Positions 9,487 through 22,155 of a DNA stretch of 64,000 nt are shown here, piece after piece. The stretch covers positions 1 through 64,000 of the forward strand of contig JAGWUS010000002.1 of the NCBI GenBank assembly GCA_028868305.1, written 5' to 3'. The notes beneath the pieces were generated by a model, which saw only the letters and a list, made by a program, of their open reading frames with translations, had not been told where the DNA came from and did not search any database. A program made the position numbers and the translations under genes. The stretch's first letter is position 1, and each line of letters opens with the position of its first letter. The stretch comes from Burkholderiales bacterium (lineage in GTDB: Bacteria; Pseudomonadota; Gammaproteobacteria; Burkholderiales; Burkholderiaceae_C).

Positions 9487-10422
9487 GTGGAAACGACATG
9501 GAACCATGCCACCGTATTGTTGAACGAAGCGGTAGATGCATTGTTCAAGGACGGGGCCAACGACTTTGCCGGTGCAGCCGATGGCACCTACGTGGATGCT
9601 ACTTTTGGACGTGGCGGTCATTCCCGCCTGATTCTGTCGCACTTGTCCCCCCGGGGGCGATTGATTGCCTTCGACAAAGACCCCCAAGCAGTTGCCGAAT
9701 CGGCTGCCATAGCCGATCCCCGTTTCTCCATTCGTCACGAAGGTTTTGTGCATCTGGGCGAACTCCCGGTGCAGAGTGTCACGGGTCTGTTGATGGATCT
9801 GGGTGTGAGTTCACCCCAGATCGACAACCCAGCACGGGGGTTCAGTTTTCGTTTCGAAGGTCCGCTGGACATGCGGATGGATACCACACGAGGCGAGAGC
9901 GTCGCGCAATGGCTGGCAACAGCAGAAGTCAATCAAATCACGGAGGTGATACGTGAATATGGTGAAGAACGGTTTGCTGGGGCAATTGCAAAGGCGATTG
10001 TTGCTCGCCGACAGGAACGGGGCCCAATTTCAACCACCACCGAGTTGGCCCAACTCGTGGCTGACACGGTCAAAACCCGCGAGCCGGGCAAGGACCCTGC
10101 AACGCGCACATTTCAGGCTTTTCGGATTTTCATCAACGCCGAGCTTGAAGAACTGCAACAGGCGCTAGAAGCGAGTCTTGACGTGTTGCAGTCCGGAGGT
10201 CGTCTTGCAGTGATCAGCTTTCATTCCCTGGAAGACCGGATCGTCAAGCAATTCATCGCGAAGCATTCGCGCGATGCATACGACCGCCGCGCACCGTTTG
10301 CAGCACCCAAGGTCATGAAGCTGAAATCTCTGGGGCGCATCAAGCCCAGTGATGAAGAGGTGCGCGGCAACCCCCGTTCGCGCAGCGCCATCATGCGCGT
10401 GGCCATCAGGACAGCGGCATGA
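9487..10422 (+). CDS. rsmH: 16S rRNA m4C1402 methyltransferase RsmH
   Basis: [44 protein letters not shown]. Confidence 0.96.
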   Translation: METTWNHATVLLNEAVDALFKDGANDFAGAADGTYVDATFGRGGHSRLILSHLSPRGRLIAFDKDPQAVAESAAIADPRFSIRHEGFVHLGELPVQSVTGLLMDLGVSSPQIDNPARGFSFRFEGPLDMRMDTTRGESVAQWLATAEVNQITEVIREYGEERFAGAIAKAIVARRQERGPISTTTELAQLVADTVKTREPGKDPATRTFQAFRIFINAELEELQQALEASLDVLQSGGRLAVISFHSLEDRIVKQFIAKHSRDAYDRRAPFAAPKVMKLKSLGRIKPSDEEVRGNPRSRSAIMRVAIRTAA

Positions 10423-10721
10423 TCCGGCTGAATCTGGTACTGCTCGTCGCCGTAATGGCAAGCGCCGTGTATCTGGTCGGCGTGCAGTACGAGTCGCGCC
10501 GCGTGTTCACCGAGCTCGATAAGGCGCGCTCAGAGGCTCGTCGTCTGGAGATGGAGTATGAACGTCTGCAGGTGGAAAAGCGTGGCCAGGCGACCCCTGC
10601 CAGGGTGGAAAAACTAGCGCGCGAAAAGTTGCAGATGCGCCAAGCTACTCCGGCCATCACTACTTACGTGACCTATTCGACACCCACTGCGGGTGATGCC
10701 ACGCCGGGGGGTAAGCCGTGA
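10419..10721 (+). CDS. ftsL: cell division protein FtsL
   Basis: Small single-TM protein with coiled coil between rsmH and ftsI. Confidence 0.88.
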   Translation: MIRLNLVLLVAVMASAVYLVGVQYESRRVFTELDKARSEARRLEMEYERLQVEKRGQATPARVEKLAREKLQMRQATPAITTYVTYSTPTAGDATPGGKP

Positions 10722-12451
10722 GCCGCAGCATTCAGTACACCTCCAGTCCGCTACTGGCCAGTCGTACGCCGGTATGGCGCAGCAAGTTTGTTGTCGGGGC
10801 CATTGCGCTGGCGTTTCTGGGATTGGCCGCGCGTGCCGCTTACATCCAGGTCGTGGCCAAAGATTTCTTTCAGCGCCAAGGCGTAGTGCGTTTCGAGCGC
10901 ACTCTGGATCTGCCGGCCAACCGCGGCCGCATCCTGGACCGCAATGGCCTAATTCTGGCCTCCAGTGTTCCTGCGCCCAGCATCTGGGCCATCCCTGAGG
11001 ACGTGAGTCTGGACAAGCAGCAGACACAGCGTCTGGCCAAGCTGTTGGACATGTCTGCAGCGGATCTGTCAAAGAAGCTTGCAGACGAGGACAAAACATT
11101 TGTCTGGATCAAGCGCCAGGTCGATGCCGGCGTAGCCAAGCAGATTGCGGAGATGAATCTCAAGGGGATTTACCAGCGCAAGGAATACAAGCGTGAGTAT
11201 CCTGAAGGTGAGGCTGCGGTGCACGTGGTCGGCTTCACCAATGTGGAAGACAAGGGCCAAGAAGGCGTTGAGCTCACGTTCAATAAAGAACTGGCGGGTA
11301 AAAACGGTTCACGCCGTGTCATCAAGGACCGTCTGGGGCGTGTGGTGGAGGATGTGGGCGACCAGATTCCCCCGGTGGAGGGGCGCGATCTTCAACTGAG
11401 CATAGATAGCAAGGTGCAGTTTTTTGCTTACCAGAAACTGCGCGACGCCGTTGTCGAGAATAAGGCTCAGGCGGGGAGCGTTGTGGTGCTGGATGTTCTG
11501 ACCGGTGAGGTGCTGGCATTGGCCAATTACCCCAGCTATTCCCCTGCCAAACGTACGAACCTCACCGGTGCGCAACTGCGCAATCGCGCGTTGACCGATA
11601 CGTTTGAGCCCGGCTCCACTGTGAAGCCTTTTGTCATTGCCCTTGCGCTGGAAAAAGGCCTGGTTAAACCCGAGACCGTGATCCAGACGGCGCCCGGCAG
11701 GATCACCATTTCCGGCTCCACCATTACCGACGCGCATCCACACGGTGCACTGACGGTCAATGAAGTGATCCAAAAGTCCAGCAATGTAGGCACTGTCAAG
11801 ATGGCCATGCAGATGCAGCCCCACGAAATGTGGGAAATGTACAGCCAGGTCGGCCTGGGGCAAAAGCCGCAGGTGCCCTTCCCTGGCGTGGTGAGCGGTC
11901 GTTTGCGTGCTTACAAGACCTGGCGCCCGATCGAGCAGGCCACCATGAGTTACGGCTACGGTCTGTCCGCCAGCCTGTTTCAACTGGCGCACGCCTACAG
12001 CGTGTTTGCACGCGATGGAGAATTGGTCCCTGTGACCCTGCTTAAGGGTGGCGACAAAGTCAGCGGCGTACGGGTCATAGAAGCACGCCATGCGCATGAT
12101 GTGCTCAACATGCTGCACATGGTGACCGGCAGCGGCGGCACTGCACCCAAGGCGCAAACCATGGGCTACTCCGTGGGTGGCAAGACCGGAACAGCCTACA
12201 AGCAGGAGGGGAAGGGTTACGCTGAAAAAAAATACCGCGGATTTTTTGTCGGCATCGCACCCATTGACAATCCCCGCATCATTGTGGCGGTCATGATTGA
12301 TGAGCCCACCAACGGCAAGTATTTCGGCGGCGATGTTGCTGCTCCGGTGTTCGCTGACACAGTGCAGCAAACGCTGCGCATGATGGGTGTTCAACCCGAC
12401 ATGGCGGTGCGCCCGCAGATTGTTGCCAAGGCCGTGGAGGAAAGCTTCTGA
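10718..12451 (+). CDS. ftsI: peptidoglycan transpeptidase FtsI (PBP3)
   Basis: FEPGSTVKPFVIALALE (SxxK), SSNVG (SxN), KTGTA motifs. Confidence 0.95.
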   Translation: MSRSIQYTSSPLLASRTPVWRSKFVVGAIALAFLGLAARAAYIQVVAKDFFQRQGVVRFERTLDLPANRGRILDRNGLILASSVPAPSIWAIPEDVSLDKQQTQRLAKLLDMSAADLSKKLADEDKTFVWIKRQVDAGVAKQIAEMNLKGIYQRKEYKREYPEGEAAVHVVGFTNVEDKGQEGVELTFNKELAGKNGSRRVIKDRLGRVVEDVGDQIPPVEGRDLQLSIDSKVQFFAYQKLRDAVVENKAQAGSVVVLDVLTGEVLALANYPSYSPAKRTNLTGAQLRNRALTDTFEPGSTVKPFVIALALEKGLVKPETVIQTAPGRITISGSTITDAHPHGALTVNEVIQKSSNVGTVKMAMQMQPHEMWEMYSQVGLGQKPQVPFPGVVSGRLRAYKTWRPIEQATMSYGYGLSASLFQLAHAYSVFARDGELVPVTLLKGGDKVSGVRVIEARHAHDVLNMLHMVTGSGGTAPKAQTMGYSVGGKTGTAYKQEGKGYAEKKYRGFFVGIAPIDNPRIIVAVMIDEPTNGKYFGGDVAAPVFADTVQQTLRMMGVQPDMAVRPQIVAKAVEESF

Positions 12452-13950
12452 TGCGCAAGCTTCACTCCCCATCTGAAGCAGCACAGTGGCTTCGCTCCCA
12501 CGTCAAGGGCGGGTTGACCGCCGACAGCCGCAAGGTGCACGCCGGTGACGGGTTCATTGCCTGGCCAGGTGCTGCGGTAGATGCGCGTCGATTTGCGAAG
12601 GCCGCCCTGCAACAGGGTGCAACTGCATGCCTGATGGAAGAAGAGGGCGCTGCCGGATTTGAATTGTCGGGCGAAGCCTATGCCTGCTACGCCGGCTTGA
12701 AAGCCGATACCGGCCCCGTTGCTGCAGAATTCTTTGGGCAGCCGTCGCATGCCTTGTCGGTGGTGGCAGTGACAGGGACCAACGGCAAGACCTCGACGGC
12801 GTGGTGGCTGGCTCAGGCGCTTTCAAGTTTGCCAGCGCAGTGGGTTCTGCCGTGCGGGGTTATCGGCACGCTCGGCGTGGGCTGCCCACCGGATGTGGTG
12901 TCAACTGGTCTGACCACTCCGGACCCGGTTCTGCTGCAGCAGACCTTGCGCCAATTTGTGGACGCCGGTCTGAAAGCATGCGCCATCGAAGCATCCTCTA
13001 TCGGCGTGATGGAGAACCGGCTCGATGGCACGCACATTCGCGTGGCAGTGTTTACCAATTTCACCCAGGACCATCTGGATTACCACGGCACCATGGATGC
13101 CTACTGGGAAGCCAAGCGTCGCGTATTCCAGTGGACTGGCTTGCGCAGTGCGGTGGTCAATGTGGATGATGCGCAGGGGGCCATGTTGGCAGAGCAATTG
13201 GGCGGGTTGCCACTGGACGTGTGGACCGTCTCTTGCCGACAGGCGGCGAGACTTCAGGCACGCAACATCCAGCACGAGGTACAGGGTCTGCGTTTTGATG
13301 TTGTCGAAGGGAGTGAGTCGCTCACTTTGCGCAGCCACATGATCGGCAGCTACAACGTTTCCAACCTGCTGGGCATCCTCGGGGCCATGCGCAGCCTGGA
13401 TGTGCCACTTGCGCAGGCAGTTCAGGCCTGCAGCCAGTTGCAACCGGTTCCCGGTCGCATGGAATGTGTGGGCGGGCAAAACCAGCCCCTGGTGGCGGTG
13501 GACTATGCGCACACCCCCGATGCGCTGGAGCAGGCTTTGCTGGCGCTGCGGCCACTGACTGCGCAGCGCCAGGGCGCACTTTGGTGTGTGTTTGGCTGTG
13601 GGGGTGATCGCGATGCTTCCAAACGTCCGATGATGGGTGCCATTGCGGCCCGGTATGCGGACCATGTCGTGGTGACCAGTGACAACCCGCGCAGTGAACG
13701 GCCGGAATCGATCGTTGCGCAGATTCTGCTGGGCATGCCAAAATCCAATGCCGTCGCCGTACAGGTGGACCGCGCGCAAGCCATCGCCGAGGCGGTGTCG
13801 GGTGCCGCTGTGCAGGATGTGATTTTGCTGGCGGGCAAGGGCCATGAAGCAGTGCAGGAGATTGCCGGCAGCAAGCTCGCATTCTCGGATCGCAGCCACG
13901 CAGAGCTGGCATTGGGCGCTCGCGCTGGCCAGGTGGGAGCGCAGGCATGA
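12451..13950 (+). CDS. murE: UDP-MurNAc-L-Ala-D-Glu:meso-DAP ligase MurE
   Basis: TGTNGKTSTAWWLAQAL; VAVDYAHTPDALEQ; SDNPRSE. Confidence 0.95.
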   Translation: MRKLHSPSEAAQWLRSHVKGGLTADSRKVHAGDGFIAWPGAAVDARRFAKAALQQGATACLMEEEGAAGFELSGEAYACYAGLKADTGPVAAEFFGQPSHALSVVAVTGTNGKTSTAWWLAQALSSLPAQWVLPCGVIGTLGVGCPPDVVSTGLTTPDPVLLQQTLRQFVDAGLKACAIEASSIGVMENRLDGTHIRVAVFTNFTQDHLDYHGTMDAYWEAKRRVFQWTGLRSAVVNVDDAQGAMLAEQLGGLPLDVWTVSCRQAARLQARNIQHEVQGLRFDVVEGSESLTLRSHMIGSYNVSNLLGILGAMRSLDVPLAQAVQACSQLQPVPGRMECVGGQNQPLVAVDYAHTPDALEQALLALRPLTAQRQGALWCVFGCGGDRDASKRPMMGAIAARYADHVVVTSDNPRSERPESIVAQILLGMPKSNAVAVQVDRAQAIAEAVSGAAVQDVILLAGKGHEAVQEIAGSKLAFSDRSHAELALGARAGQVGAQA

Positions 13951-15356
13951 GCACGATGATGACCTTGCAACAAGCCACCCAGTGGATGGCGGGTGCCCGC
14001 CTGGTGGGAGATGGCGCTCTGAGGGTGCTGCGTATTCATACCGACACGCGGTCTGTTGAACCCGGCGACTTGTTTGTGGCGCTGAAGGGCGAACGCTACG
14101 ACGCCAATGCATTCCTGTCAGAAGCACAAGTGCGCGGTGCTGTCGCGGTGGTGTGCCATGCAGGACTGGGTACCAGCCATCTGCCTGCGGGGCTGCCCCG
14201 CATCGAAGTGCAGGACACCAAAGCCGCTCTGCAGGCATTGGCCACTGCCTGGCGCACGCAGTTCGATCTGCCGGTGATCGCCGTGACAGGTAGCAATGGC
14301 AAGACTACGGTGACCCAGATGCTGGCGTCCATTCTGGATGCCCAGTGCCCGGACGACACATTCCTGGCTACCCGCGGCAATCTCAATAACGACATCGGCG
14401 TGCCGTTGACCCTGCTGCGCCTGCGTGCCTCGCACCGCATGGCGGTGGTGGAACTGGGCATGAACCACCCTGGTGAAATTGCCGTGCTGGCTGGCATGGC
14501 CCAGCCCACGGTCGCGCTGGTGAACAATGCCCAGCGTGAACACCTGGAATTCATGCAGACGGTCCGCGCGGTGGCGGCAGAAAACGGATCTGTCATTGCG
14601 GCCCTTGGGGCGCACGGGGTTGCGGTCATTCCTGAAGATGACGAGTTCACTGCCTTGTGGCAAGACCTGGCATCTCCCCGACGGGTGGTTCGGTTCGCGC
14701 TCGATGCACATGCGGCTGATGATGTGCTGACCTGTGCCCAGGCGCAGTGGTCCCATGGTGGATGGCGGGTGCTTGCCCAGGGCCTGGGTGTCACACTGAA
14801 TTACCGCCTCGGCATTGCAGGCCGGTACAACGTCAAGAACTCACTGGCAGCAGCAGCCTGCGCACTCGCGGCTGGCGCCACACCGCAAGCGGTTGAGCTG
14901 GGCCTGCAGAATTTTGTGCCTGTAAAAGGACGCTCCCGTGCCATGGAAATCGCCGTGCAGGGGAGTCAGCGCACCGTGATTGATGACACCTATAACGCCA
15001 ACCCCGACTCCGTTCGTGCTGCCATTGATGTGCTGGCGGACCTGCCCGGTCCGCGCATGCTGGTGCTTGGCGACATGGGCGAAGTGGGGCACGAAGGACC
15101 TGCCTTCCATGCGGAGGCGGGGCGCTATGCGCATGCCAGGGGCATTGAACAGTTGTTGGCCATGGGTGAGTTGACCTGCTCCACAACCGACGTATTTCCT
15201 GGCGCGCACCACTTTGATTCTGTTGAAGACCTCAATGCAGCCGTGCTCGCCGGCATGCCCCATGTGGGGAGTGTGCTGGTGAAAGGCTCTCGTTTCATGC
15301 GCATGGAACGGGTTGTGGAGTCGGTCGTGGCGCATTTTTCGAACGGAGAACACTGA
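13947..15356 (+). CDS. murF: UDP-MurNAc-tripeptide:D-Ala-D-Ala ligase MurF
   Basis: [36 protein letters not shown]. Confidence 0.95.
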   Translation: MSTMMTLQQATQWMAGARLVGDGALRVLRIHTDTRSVEPGDLFVALKGERYDANAFLSEAQVRGAVAVVCHAGLGTSHLPAGLPRIEVQDTKAALQALATAWRTQFDLPVIAVTGSNGKTTVTQMLASILDAQCPDDTFLATRGNLNNDIGVPLTLLRLRASHRMAVVELGMNHPGEIAVLAGMAQPTVALVNNAQREHLEFMQTVRAVAAENGSVIAALGAHGVAVIPEDDEFTALWQDLASPRRVVRFALDAHAADDVLTCAQAQWSHGGWRVLAQGLGVTLNYRLGIAGRYNVKNSLAAAACALAAGATPQAVELGLQNFVPVKGRSRAMEIAVQGSQRTVIDDTYNANPDSVRAAIDVLADLPGPRMLVLGDMGEVGHEGPAFHAEAGRYAHARGIEQLLAMGELTCSTTDVFPGAHHFDSVEDLNAAVLAGMPHVGSVLVKGSRFMRMERVVESVVAHFSNGEH

Positions 15357-16534
15357 TGCTGCTGAGCTTCACCCAATGGCTACATACTCTGTTACCCGAG
15401 TTCGGATTTTTCCGGGTGTTCCAGTACCTGACTTTTCGCGCAGTGATGGCCGCCCTGACAGCGCTCCTGATCGGCCTGGCTGCCGGTCCTGCTGTCATCC
15501 GCCGCCTGCGCGAACTCAAGATTGGCCAGCCTATCCGTGGCTACGGCATGGAGTCGCACCTGAGCAAGAGCGGGACGCCCACCATGGGCGGTGTGCTAAT
15601 TCTGCTGAGCATTGCCACCTCCACCCTGTTGTGGGCAGACTGGAGCAACCGGTTCGTCTGGATTGTGCTACTGGTGACGCTGGGGTTCGGTGCGATAGGC
15701 TGGGCAGACGACTGGCGCAAGGTGGTGCACAAAGACCCGGAAGGCATGCGTTCACGCGAGAAGTATTTCTGGCAATCGGTCATCGGCCTGTTGGCGGCGC
15801 TGTATCTGGTGTTCAGCATTTCCGAGAGTTCCAACCTGCGGGTGGTCGAGTTGTTCTTTAACTGGGTGCGCTCCGGCTTCGATGTGAACCTACCTCCGAA
15901 AGCAGGTTTGCAATTGCCTTTCTTCAAGGAGATCAGCTACCCGCTGGGTGTTCTGGGCTTCGTGGTACTGACCTATCTGGTCATCGTGGGCTCCAGCAAT
16001 GCGGTCAACCTGACCGATGGACTGGATGGGCTGGCCATCATGCCGGTGGTGATGGTGGGCTCGGCGCTTGGCGTGTTTGCCTATGTGACCGGTAGCTCGG
16101 TGTTTTCCAAATACCTGTTCTTCCCTTACATTCCCGGTTCCGGCGAGTTGCTGATTTTCTGCTCCGCCATGGCGGGCGCAGGGCTCGCATTTTTGTGGTT
16201 CAACACACATCCCGCGCAGGTTTTCATGGGGGACGTCGGCGCTCTGGCATTGGGTGGTGCACTGGGCACCATTGCCGTGATCGTTCGCCAGGAAATTGTG
16301 CTGGCCATCATGGGCGGCATCTTTGTTGCCGAGGCCTTATCGGTCATGCTGCAGGTGACCTACTTCAAGTACACCAAGAAGAAATTTGGCGAAGGCCGTC
16401 GCCTGTTGAAGATGGCGCCTCTTCATCACCATTTCGAGAAAACTGGCTGGAAGGAAACGCAGGTTGTCGTGCGTTTCTGGATCATCACCATGCTGCTGTG
16501 CCTGGTGGGGCTGTCTACCCTGAAACTGCGATGA
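15356..16534 (+). CDS. mraY: phospho-MurNAc-pentapeptide transferase MraY
   Basis: Polytopic protein with [25 protein letters not shown] motifs. Confidence 0.96.
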   Translation: MLLSFTQWLHTLLPEFGFFRVFQYLTFRAVMAALTALLIGLAAGPAVIRRLRELKIGQPIRGYGMESHLSKSGTPTMGGVLILLSIATSTLLWADWSNRFVWIVLLVTLGFGAIGWADDWRKVVHKDPEGMRSREKYFWQSVIGLLAALYLVFSISESSNLRVVELFFNWVRSGFDVNLPPKAGLQLPFFKEISYPLGVLGFVVLTYLVIVGSSNAVNLTDGLDGLAIMPVVMVGSALGVFAYVTGSSVFSKYLFFPYIPGSGELLIFCSAMAGAGLAFLWFNTHPAQVFMGDVGALALGGALGTIAVIVRQEIVLAIMGGIFVAEALSVMLQVTYFKYTKKKFGEGRRLLKMAPLHHHFEKTGWKETQVVVRFWIITMLLCLVGLSTLKLR

Positions 16535-18306
16535 ACGAGAACGATACGCACATCCGCAGCGAGAGCCAAGCATCGTCCCCGGCGGACGATGCTGTGGTAG
16601 CGCCAGCCCCCGCACGCGAACTGCCCACCACGCTCACTGCTGCGCGCGACGCGGCGGCCTTTGTTGCACAAATTTTCGCTGACACCCAGGAAGAAAAAAT
16701 CGCGCCCGCTGCCCTGCCGGACGAAGCTGTGGCTCCCTTGGAGCAGGCCCCGGCTGACGTCCCGGAGGTCCAGGTGGATGCACCTTTTCTGCCGCTTCAG
16801 GGGCAGAACATTCTCATCCTGGGTCTGGGGGCTTCGGGTTTGGCCATGGCACGCTGGTGTGTGCGTACCGGTTCGGCAAGCGTGACCGTAGCCGACACGC
16901 GCCCAGTGCCTCCCCAACTGGTCAGCTTGCAGCAGGAACTGCCGCAGGTGCGTTTTGTGGCGGGTGAATTTCAGTCCACGCTGGTGGATGGGCAGGGTCT
17001 GCAGGCTGTGTACCGCTCGCCAGGGTTGAGTCCCGAGGTGGTTGCTCCGGTTTTGGACGCAGCCCGCGCCATAGGTCTGGTGGTGGGGGGGGAGTTGAAC
17101 CTGTATGCGATGGCACTGCAGGCACTGCGTGCCGCACGCGCCTACACCCCGGCGGTGCTGGCCATCACCGGCACAAATGGCAAGACGACCGTCACGTCTC
17201 TGACGGGGCAACTGGTCGCCCATGCGGGCAAGACCGTGGCCGTGGCCGGCAACATTGGCCCCACCTTGCTGGATACCCTTGCGGGTCATCTGGATGCCAA
17301 TACCCTGCCTGAGTGCTGGGTGCTGGAGTTGTCCAGTTTCCAGCTGGACGGTGTGACCGGTTTCGAGCCAACGGCCGCCGTGGTGCTCAATATCACCCAG
17401 GACCATCTGGACTGGCACGGCAGCATGCAGGCGTACGCACAGGCCAAGTCCCGCATTTTTGGCGCACAGGGCCTGATGGTGCTCAACCGTGACGATGCCA
17501 TGGTGATGGCCATGCTGCCCGAGCCGGTGCGCCTGAAATTGCAGCGTCCCCAGCAGCGAGCCCACATCACTTTTGGCAGTGGCATGCCGCAGCGACCAGG
17601 AGACTTTGGTTTTGAAGAGGTCAATGGCATGGTCTGGCTGGTGCGTGCACTGGAAGCCGACGAGACCCGCAAAAAGCGCAAGGATGATGAAGAAGAACTG
17701 CATATCCAGCGTCTTATGCCTGCCGATGCGTTACGCATCCGCGGTCGGCACAACGCCAGCAATGCACTGGCTGCATTGGCCCTGAGTGGGGCCGCAGGTT
17801 GTGCGCTCGGCCCGATCCTTTTTGGGTTGCGTGAGTACCGCGGTGAACCGCACCGTGTGGAGCCCGTCGGAATTCTCAACGGGGTCGAATTCTTTGACGA
17901 CAGCAAGGGAACCAATGTGGGCGCCACGGTGGCAGCTCTGCATGGCCTGGGAGCGGATCGCAAGGTGGTTCTGATACTGGGTGGCGAGGGCAAGGGCCAG
18001 GACTTCACGCCGCTGGCCACACCAGTGGCGCGCTATGCGCGTGCAGTGGTGCTGATCGGACGCGATGCCCCCCTGATTGGTGCAGCGCTGGAGGACACAG
18101 GTGTGGCCCTGTCCGACGCTGACAGCATGGAGTCGGCGGTGGCGCTGGCCAACCAGCGCGCCCATGTGGGCGATGCCGTGCTGATGTCACCTGCATGCGC
18201 CAGTTTTGACATGTTTGACAATTACGAACACCGCGCCCGCGTGTTTGTGGATGCCGTCAAGGCGCTGGGCATGGCTGCAGGTGTGGATATGGAGACCTCA
18301 GCATGA
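16531..18306 (+). CDS. murD: UDP-MurNAc-L-Ala:D-Glu ligase MurD with N-terminal extension
   Basis: [46 protein letters not shown]; ~85 aa precede the conserved domain. Confidence 0.93.
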   Translation: MNENDTHIRSESQASSPADDAVVAPAPARELPTTLTAARDAAAFVAQIFADTQEEKIAPAALPDEAVAPLEQAPADVPEVQVDAPFLPLQGQNILILGLGASGLAMARWCVRTGSASVTVADTRPVPPQLVSLQQELPQVRFVAGEFQSTLVDGQGLQAVYRSPGLSPEVVAPVLDAARAIGLVVGGELNLYAMALQALRAARAYTPAVLAITGTNGKTTVTSLTGQLVAHAGKTVAVAGNIGPTLLDTLAGHLDANTLPECWVLELSSFQLDGVTGFEPTAAVVLNITQDHLDWHGSMQAYAQAKSRIFGAQGLMVLNRDDAMVMAMLPEPVRLKLQRPQQRAHITFGSGMPQRPGDFGFEEVNGMVWLVRALEADETRKKRKDDEEELHIQRLMPADALRIRGRHNASNALAALALSGAAGCALGPILFGLREYRGEPHRVEPVGILNGVEFFDDSKGTNVGATVAALHGLGADRKVVLILGGEGKGQDFTPLATPVARYARAVVLIGRDAPLIGAALEDTGVALSDADSMESAVALANQRAHVGDAVLMSPACASFDMFDNYEHRARVFVDAVKALGMAAGVDMETSA

Positions 18307-19559
18307 GCGATCTGTTCCAGACGATCGGCGGCTGGTTTGCGTCGCGCATGGCACCGGCGGCAACCGGGCTGCCAGTGCGTCTGGGTGGCCGCGGTTCGTT
18401 CTCGGCCACCACATCGCCGGCCCGCGTACGCGGCTTTGACCAGCCGCTGGTGTGGGTGGTGGTGGCCTTGCTGCTTTGGGGCACGGTCATGGTCTATTCG
18501 GCGTCCATTGCGATGCCCGACAATCCCCGTTTCTCCAATTACAACCATACCCATTTTCTGGTGCGCCATGTGGTGTCCATCGGCGTGGCTTTTGTCGGTG
18601 CGCTGATTGCATTCCAGGTGCCGGTGCAAACCTGGGAGAAGGTGGCGCCCTGGCTTTTTGTCGCATCGCTGGTGCTGCTCATGGCGGTATTGGTCCCCTT
18701 CATTGGTAAAGGGGTGAATGGCGCCCGTCGCTGGATTGCACTGGGAATTCTGAATTTCCAGCCTTCCGAACTGGCCAAATTTGCCGTGTTGCTGTATGCC
18801 GCCGATTACATGGTGCGCAAGATGGAAGTCAAGGAGCGATTCTTCCGCGCGGTGATGCCGATGGCCATCGCTGTGGCGGTGGTAGGACTGTTGTTGCTGG
18901 CCGAGCCGGACATGGGCGCGTTCATGGTGATTGCGGTCATTGCCATGGGCATTCTTTTCCTGGGTGGTGTGAATGCCCGCATGTTCTTTCTGATTGCCAC
19001 GATTCTGGTGCTGCTGTTTGCGCTGGTGATCGCCACTTCGGAATGGCGGCGCGAGCGCATCTTTGCCTATCTGAATCCCTGGGACGAGAAGTTGACTCTG
19101 GGCAAGGGCTACCAACTCTCGCATTCGCTGATCGCCATCGGGCGCGGAGAAATATTTGGCGTGGGATTGGGCGGCAGCGTGGAAAAACTGCATTGGCTGC
19201 CCGAAGCCCACACCGACTTCCTGCTGGCGGTCATTGGCGAAGAGTTTGGTCTGGTCGGCGTCATCGCCGTGATTGGCGCATTCCTGTGGCTGACACGTCG
19301 CATCATGCACATCGGGCGCCAGGCGATTGCGCTGGACCGCGTGTTTGCTGGTCTGGTGGCGCAGGGCGTGGGTATCTGGATGGGCTTTCAGTCCTTCATC
19401 AATATGGGGGTAAACCTCGGTGCCTTGCCAACCAAGGGCCTCACACTGCCGCTGATGAGTTACGGTGGATCCGCCATCTTGATCAATCTGCTGGCAATTG
19501 CCGTCGTGCTACGCATTGATTTCGAGAACAGGCAAATGATGCATGGGGGGCGTGCATGA
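18303..19559 (+). CDS. ftsW: lipid II polymerase / cell division protein FtsW
   Basis: SEDS family; [38 protein letters not shown]. Confidence 0.95.
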   Translation: MSDLFQTIGGWFASRMAPAATGLPVRLGGRGSFSATTSPARVRGFDQPLVWVVVALLLWGTVMVYSASIAMPDNPRFSNYNHTHFLVRHVVSIGVAFVGALIAFQVPVQTWEKVAPWLFVASLVLLMAVLVPFIGKGVNGARRWIALGILNFQPSELAKFAVLLYAADYMVRKMEVKERFFRAVMPMAIAVAVVGLLLLAEPDMGAFMVIAVIAMGILFLGGVNARMFFLIATILVLLFALVIATSEWRRERIFAYLNPWDEKLTLGKGYQLSHSLIAIGRGEIFGVGLGGSVEKLHWLPEAHTDFLLAVIGEEFGLVGVIAVIGAFLWLTRRIMHIGRQAIALDRVFAGLVAQGVGIWMGFQSFINMGVNLGALPTKGLTLPLMSYGGSAILINLLAIAVVLRIDFENRQMMHGGRA

Positions 19560-20710
19560 TGGCGGCTTCCTCACAACGAACGGCTCTGATCATGGCTGGC
19601 GGCACCGGTGGGCATATCTTCCCCGGGCTGGCGGTGGCACAAGCCCTGCGCGACAAGGGCTGGCGTGTGCACTGGCTGGGAGCGCCAGACAGCATGGAAA
19701 GTCGCCTCGTGCCGCAGCGCGGATTTCCGCTGGAACTGGTCAACTTTTCCGGCGTGCGGGGCAAGGGGCTGCGCACCCTGGTGTTGCTGCCCCTGCGTCT
19801 GCTCACAGCTTTCTGGCAGAGCATCCAGGTGGTGCGCCGCGTGAAGCCGCAGGTGGTGGTGGGACTGGGTGGTTACATCACCTTTCCGGGCGGGATGATG
19901 GCTGCGGCACTGGGCAAGCCCCTGGTGCTGCATGAGCAAAACTCGGTCGCCGGCATGGCCAACAAGGTTCTGGCATTGGTGGCCGACCGCGTGTTCACCG
20001 CTTTCCCCAAAGTGTTCTCCAATGGCCAATGGATTGGCAACCCCCTGCGCGCGGAGTTCCTGACCCAGCCCGCGCCGCAGGAGCGCTTTGCGGGTCGCAG
20101 CGGGCCACTCAAGGTGCTGGTGGTTGGCGGCAGTCTGGGCGCACGTGCCCTCAATACCGTGGTGCCCCAGGCCCTGGCGCTGATACCTGCCAACCAGCGA
20201 CCGGTGGTAACCCACCAGGCGGGTGAAAAGCAGATCGACGAACTGCGTGCCAACTACGCGGCCGCAGGCATAGCTGTGAGCATCGCCGGGCCGTCCCAAG
20301 ACGCGAAGGCCACCGCGGGGGGCCGCACAGTACGCGAAGCGACAAGCGTGGGGGTCACTGTTACGCCCTTTATCGATAACACCGCCCAGGCCTTTGCGGA
20401 TGCAGATCTGGTCATCTGCCGTGCCGGGGCCAGCACCGTCACCGAAATTGCGGCGGTAGGTGCTGCGGCGGTCTTTGTGCCGTTTCCGTCGGCCGTGGAC
20501 GACCACCAGACTTCCAATGCCCGCTTTCTGGTGGACCAGGGTGCTGGCTGGCTGATGCCGCAGTCTGAAATGACACCCGAAGCACTTGCTGGCTTGCTAC
20601 AAAAAACAGAGCGATCTATTCTTTTGCAGCAAGGGCTAGCAGCCAAAAAAATGCAACAACTGCACGCCACCGACGCTGTCGTGGCAGCCTGCGAGGAACT
20701 CGCAAAATGA
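19556..20710 (+). CDS. murG: UDP-GlcNAc transferase MurG
   Basis: [46 protein letters not shown]. Confidence 0.95.
   Translation: MMAASSQRTALIMAGGTGGHIFPGLAVAQALRDKGWRVHWLGAPDSMESRLVPQRGFPLELVNFSGVRGKGLRTLVLLPLRLLTAFWQSIQVVRRVKPQVVVGLGGYITFPGGMMAAALGKPLVLHEQNSVAGMANKVLALVADRVFTAFPKVFSNGQWIGNPLRAEFLTQPAPQERFAGRSGPLKVLVVGGSLGARALNTVVPQALALIPANQRPVVTHQAGEKQIDELRANYAAAGIAVSIAGPSQDAKATAGGRTVREATSVGVTVTPFIDNTAQAFADADLVICRAGASTVTEIAAVGAAAVFVPFPSAVDDHQTSNARFLVDQGAGWLMPQSEMTPEALAGLLQKTERSILLQQGLAAKKMQQLHATDAVVAACEELAK
20290..20358 (+). repeat. 69-nt dispersed repeat, in-frame copy within murG
   Basis: gccgtcccaagacgcgaaggccaccgcggggggccgcacagtacgcgaagcgacaagcgtgggggtcac; ~57/69 identical by hand count to 22190-22258. 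Confidence 0.85.
20596..20648 (+). repeat. candidate degenerate repeat at the murG 3' end
   Basis: gctacaaaaaacagagc is identical to 22110-22126 at the murC 3' end; followed by gcaagggctagcagcc, resembling the tagctgctt family on the other strand. Confidence 0.4.
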
Positions 20711-22155
20711 AACACGCGATCAAACACATTCATTTCGTCGGCGTGGGTGGCTCGGGCATGTCGGGTATTGCCGAAGTGCTCAGCAACCTGGGGTACGTGA
20801 TTTCCGGTTCCGATCTGGCCGACAGTGCAACGCTCAACCGGCTGGCTTCGCTGGGCATCACGACCTATGTAGGGCACGGCGCTGCCAACGTGGCCGGCGC
20901 GGACGCCGTAGTCACTTCCACCGCGGTGCAGGCCGACAATCCCGAGGTAGTGCGTGCCCGCGAGATGCACATTCCCATCGTGCCGCGTGCCCTGATGCTG
21001 GCTGAGTTGATGCGCCTCAAGCAGGGCATTGCGATTGCCGGCACCCATGGCAAGACCACCACCACCAGCCTGGTGGCCAGCGTGCTGGCCGAAGCGGGGC
21101 TGGACCCCACTTTCGTGATCGGCGGACGCCTCAACAGTGCCGGAGCCAATGCGCGCCTGGGTAGCGGCGACCACATCGTGGTCGAAGCCGACGAGTCGGA
21201 CGCTTCCTTCCTGAACCTGCTGCCGGTGATGGCGGTGGTCACGAACATTGATGCTGACCACATGGAAACCTACGGGCACGACTTCGGCAAGCTCAAGAAA
21301 GCCTTTGTCGATTTCCTGCACCGCATGCCCTTTTATGGCACGGCGATTCTGTGCACTGATGACGCCGCCGTGCGTGAAATCTGCGAGCAGGTGACCTGCC
21401 CTATTACCAGCTACGGCTTCAACGAAGAGGCGCAGGTGCGGGCCATCAACGTGCGCGCCGTGAACGGGCAGATGCATTTCACCGTGCAGCGTCGTAACGG
21501 CGTGGTGCTACCCGACTTGGATGTGGTGCTCAACCTGCCGGGTCTGCACAACGTGCTCAACGCACTGTCTGCAATTGCCGTTGCGGTGGAACTCAATATT
21601 GGCGACGCCGCGGTCTGCAAGGCGCTGGCTGAGTTCAAGGGCGTGGGCCGGCGCTTCCAGCGCTATGGTGATCAGCCTTTGCCAGGCACCGATGGCAAGC
21701 AGGGTGGCATGGTGACCGTGATTGACGACTATGGCCACCATCCTGTAGAGATGGCCGCCACACTGGCTGCCGCACGCGGTGCCTTTCCGGGGCGGCGTCT
21801 GGTGCTGGCCTTCCAGCCCCACCGTTACACCCGCACCCGGGACTGCTTTGAAGACTTCGTCAAGGTCATTGGTCAGGCCGACGCCGTGTTGCTGGGCGAG
21901 GTGTATGCCGCTGGCGAAGCGCCCATTGTTGCAGCCGATGGCCGCTCCCTGGCGCGGGCGTTGCGGGTTGCAGGCAAGGTGGAGCCGATCTTTGTGGATG
22001 ACATCGCCGCCATGCCCCAGGCCGCCGTGGACAACGCGTTGCCGGGCGACGTATTGGTCTGCATGGGTGCTGGCTCGATTGGTGCCGTGCCCGGGAAAAT
22101 CGTAGAGCTGCTACAAAAAACAGAGCTGAATGTGGAGAAGGGGCGAGGGCTATGA
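20707..22155 (+). CDS. murC: UDP-MurNAc:L-Ala ligase MurC
   Basis: [45 protein letters not shown]. Confidence 0.96.
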   Translation: MKHAIKHIHFVGVGGSGMSGIAEVLSNLGYVISGSDLADSATLNRLASLGITTYVGHGAANVAGADAVVTSTAVQADNPEVVRAREMHIPIVPRALMLAELMRLKQGIAIAGTHGKTTTTSLVASVLAEAGLDPTFVIGGRLNSAGANARLGSGDHIVVEADESDASFLNLLPVMAVVTNIDADHMETYGHDFGKLKKAFVDFLHRMPFYGTAILCTDDAAVREICEQVTCPITSYGFNEEAQVRAINVRAVNGQMHFTVQRRNGVVLPDLDVVLNLPGLHNVLNALSAIAVAVELNIGDAAVCKALAEFKGVGRRFQRYGDQPLPGTDGKQGGMVTVIDDYGHHPVEMAATLAAARGAFPGRRLVLAFQPHRYTRTRDCFEDFVKVIGQADAVLLGEVYAAGEAPIVAADGRSLARALRVAGKVEPIFVDDIAAMPQAAVDNALPGDVLVCMGAGSIGAVPGKIVELLQKTELNVEKGRGL

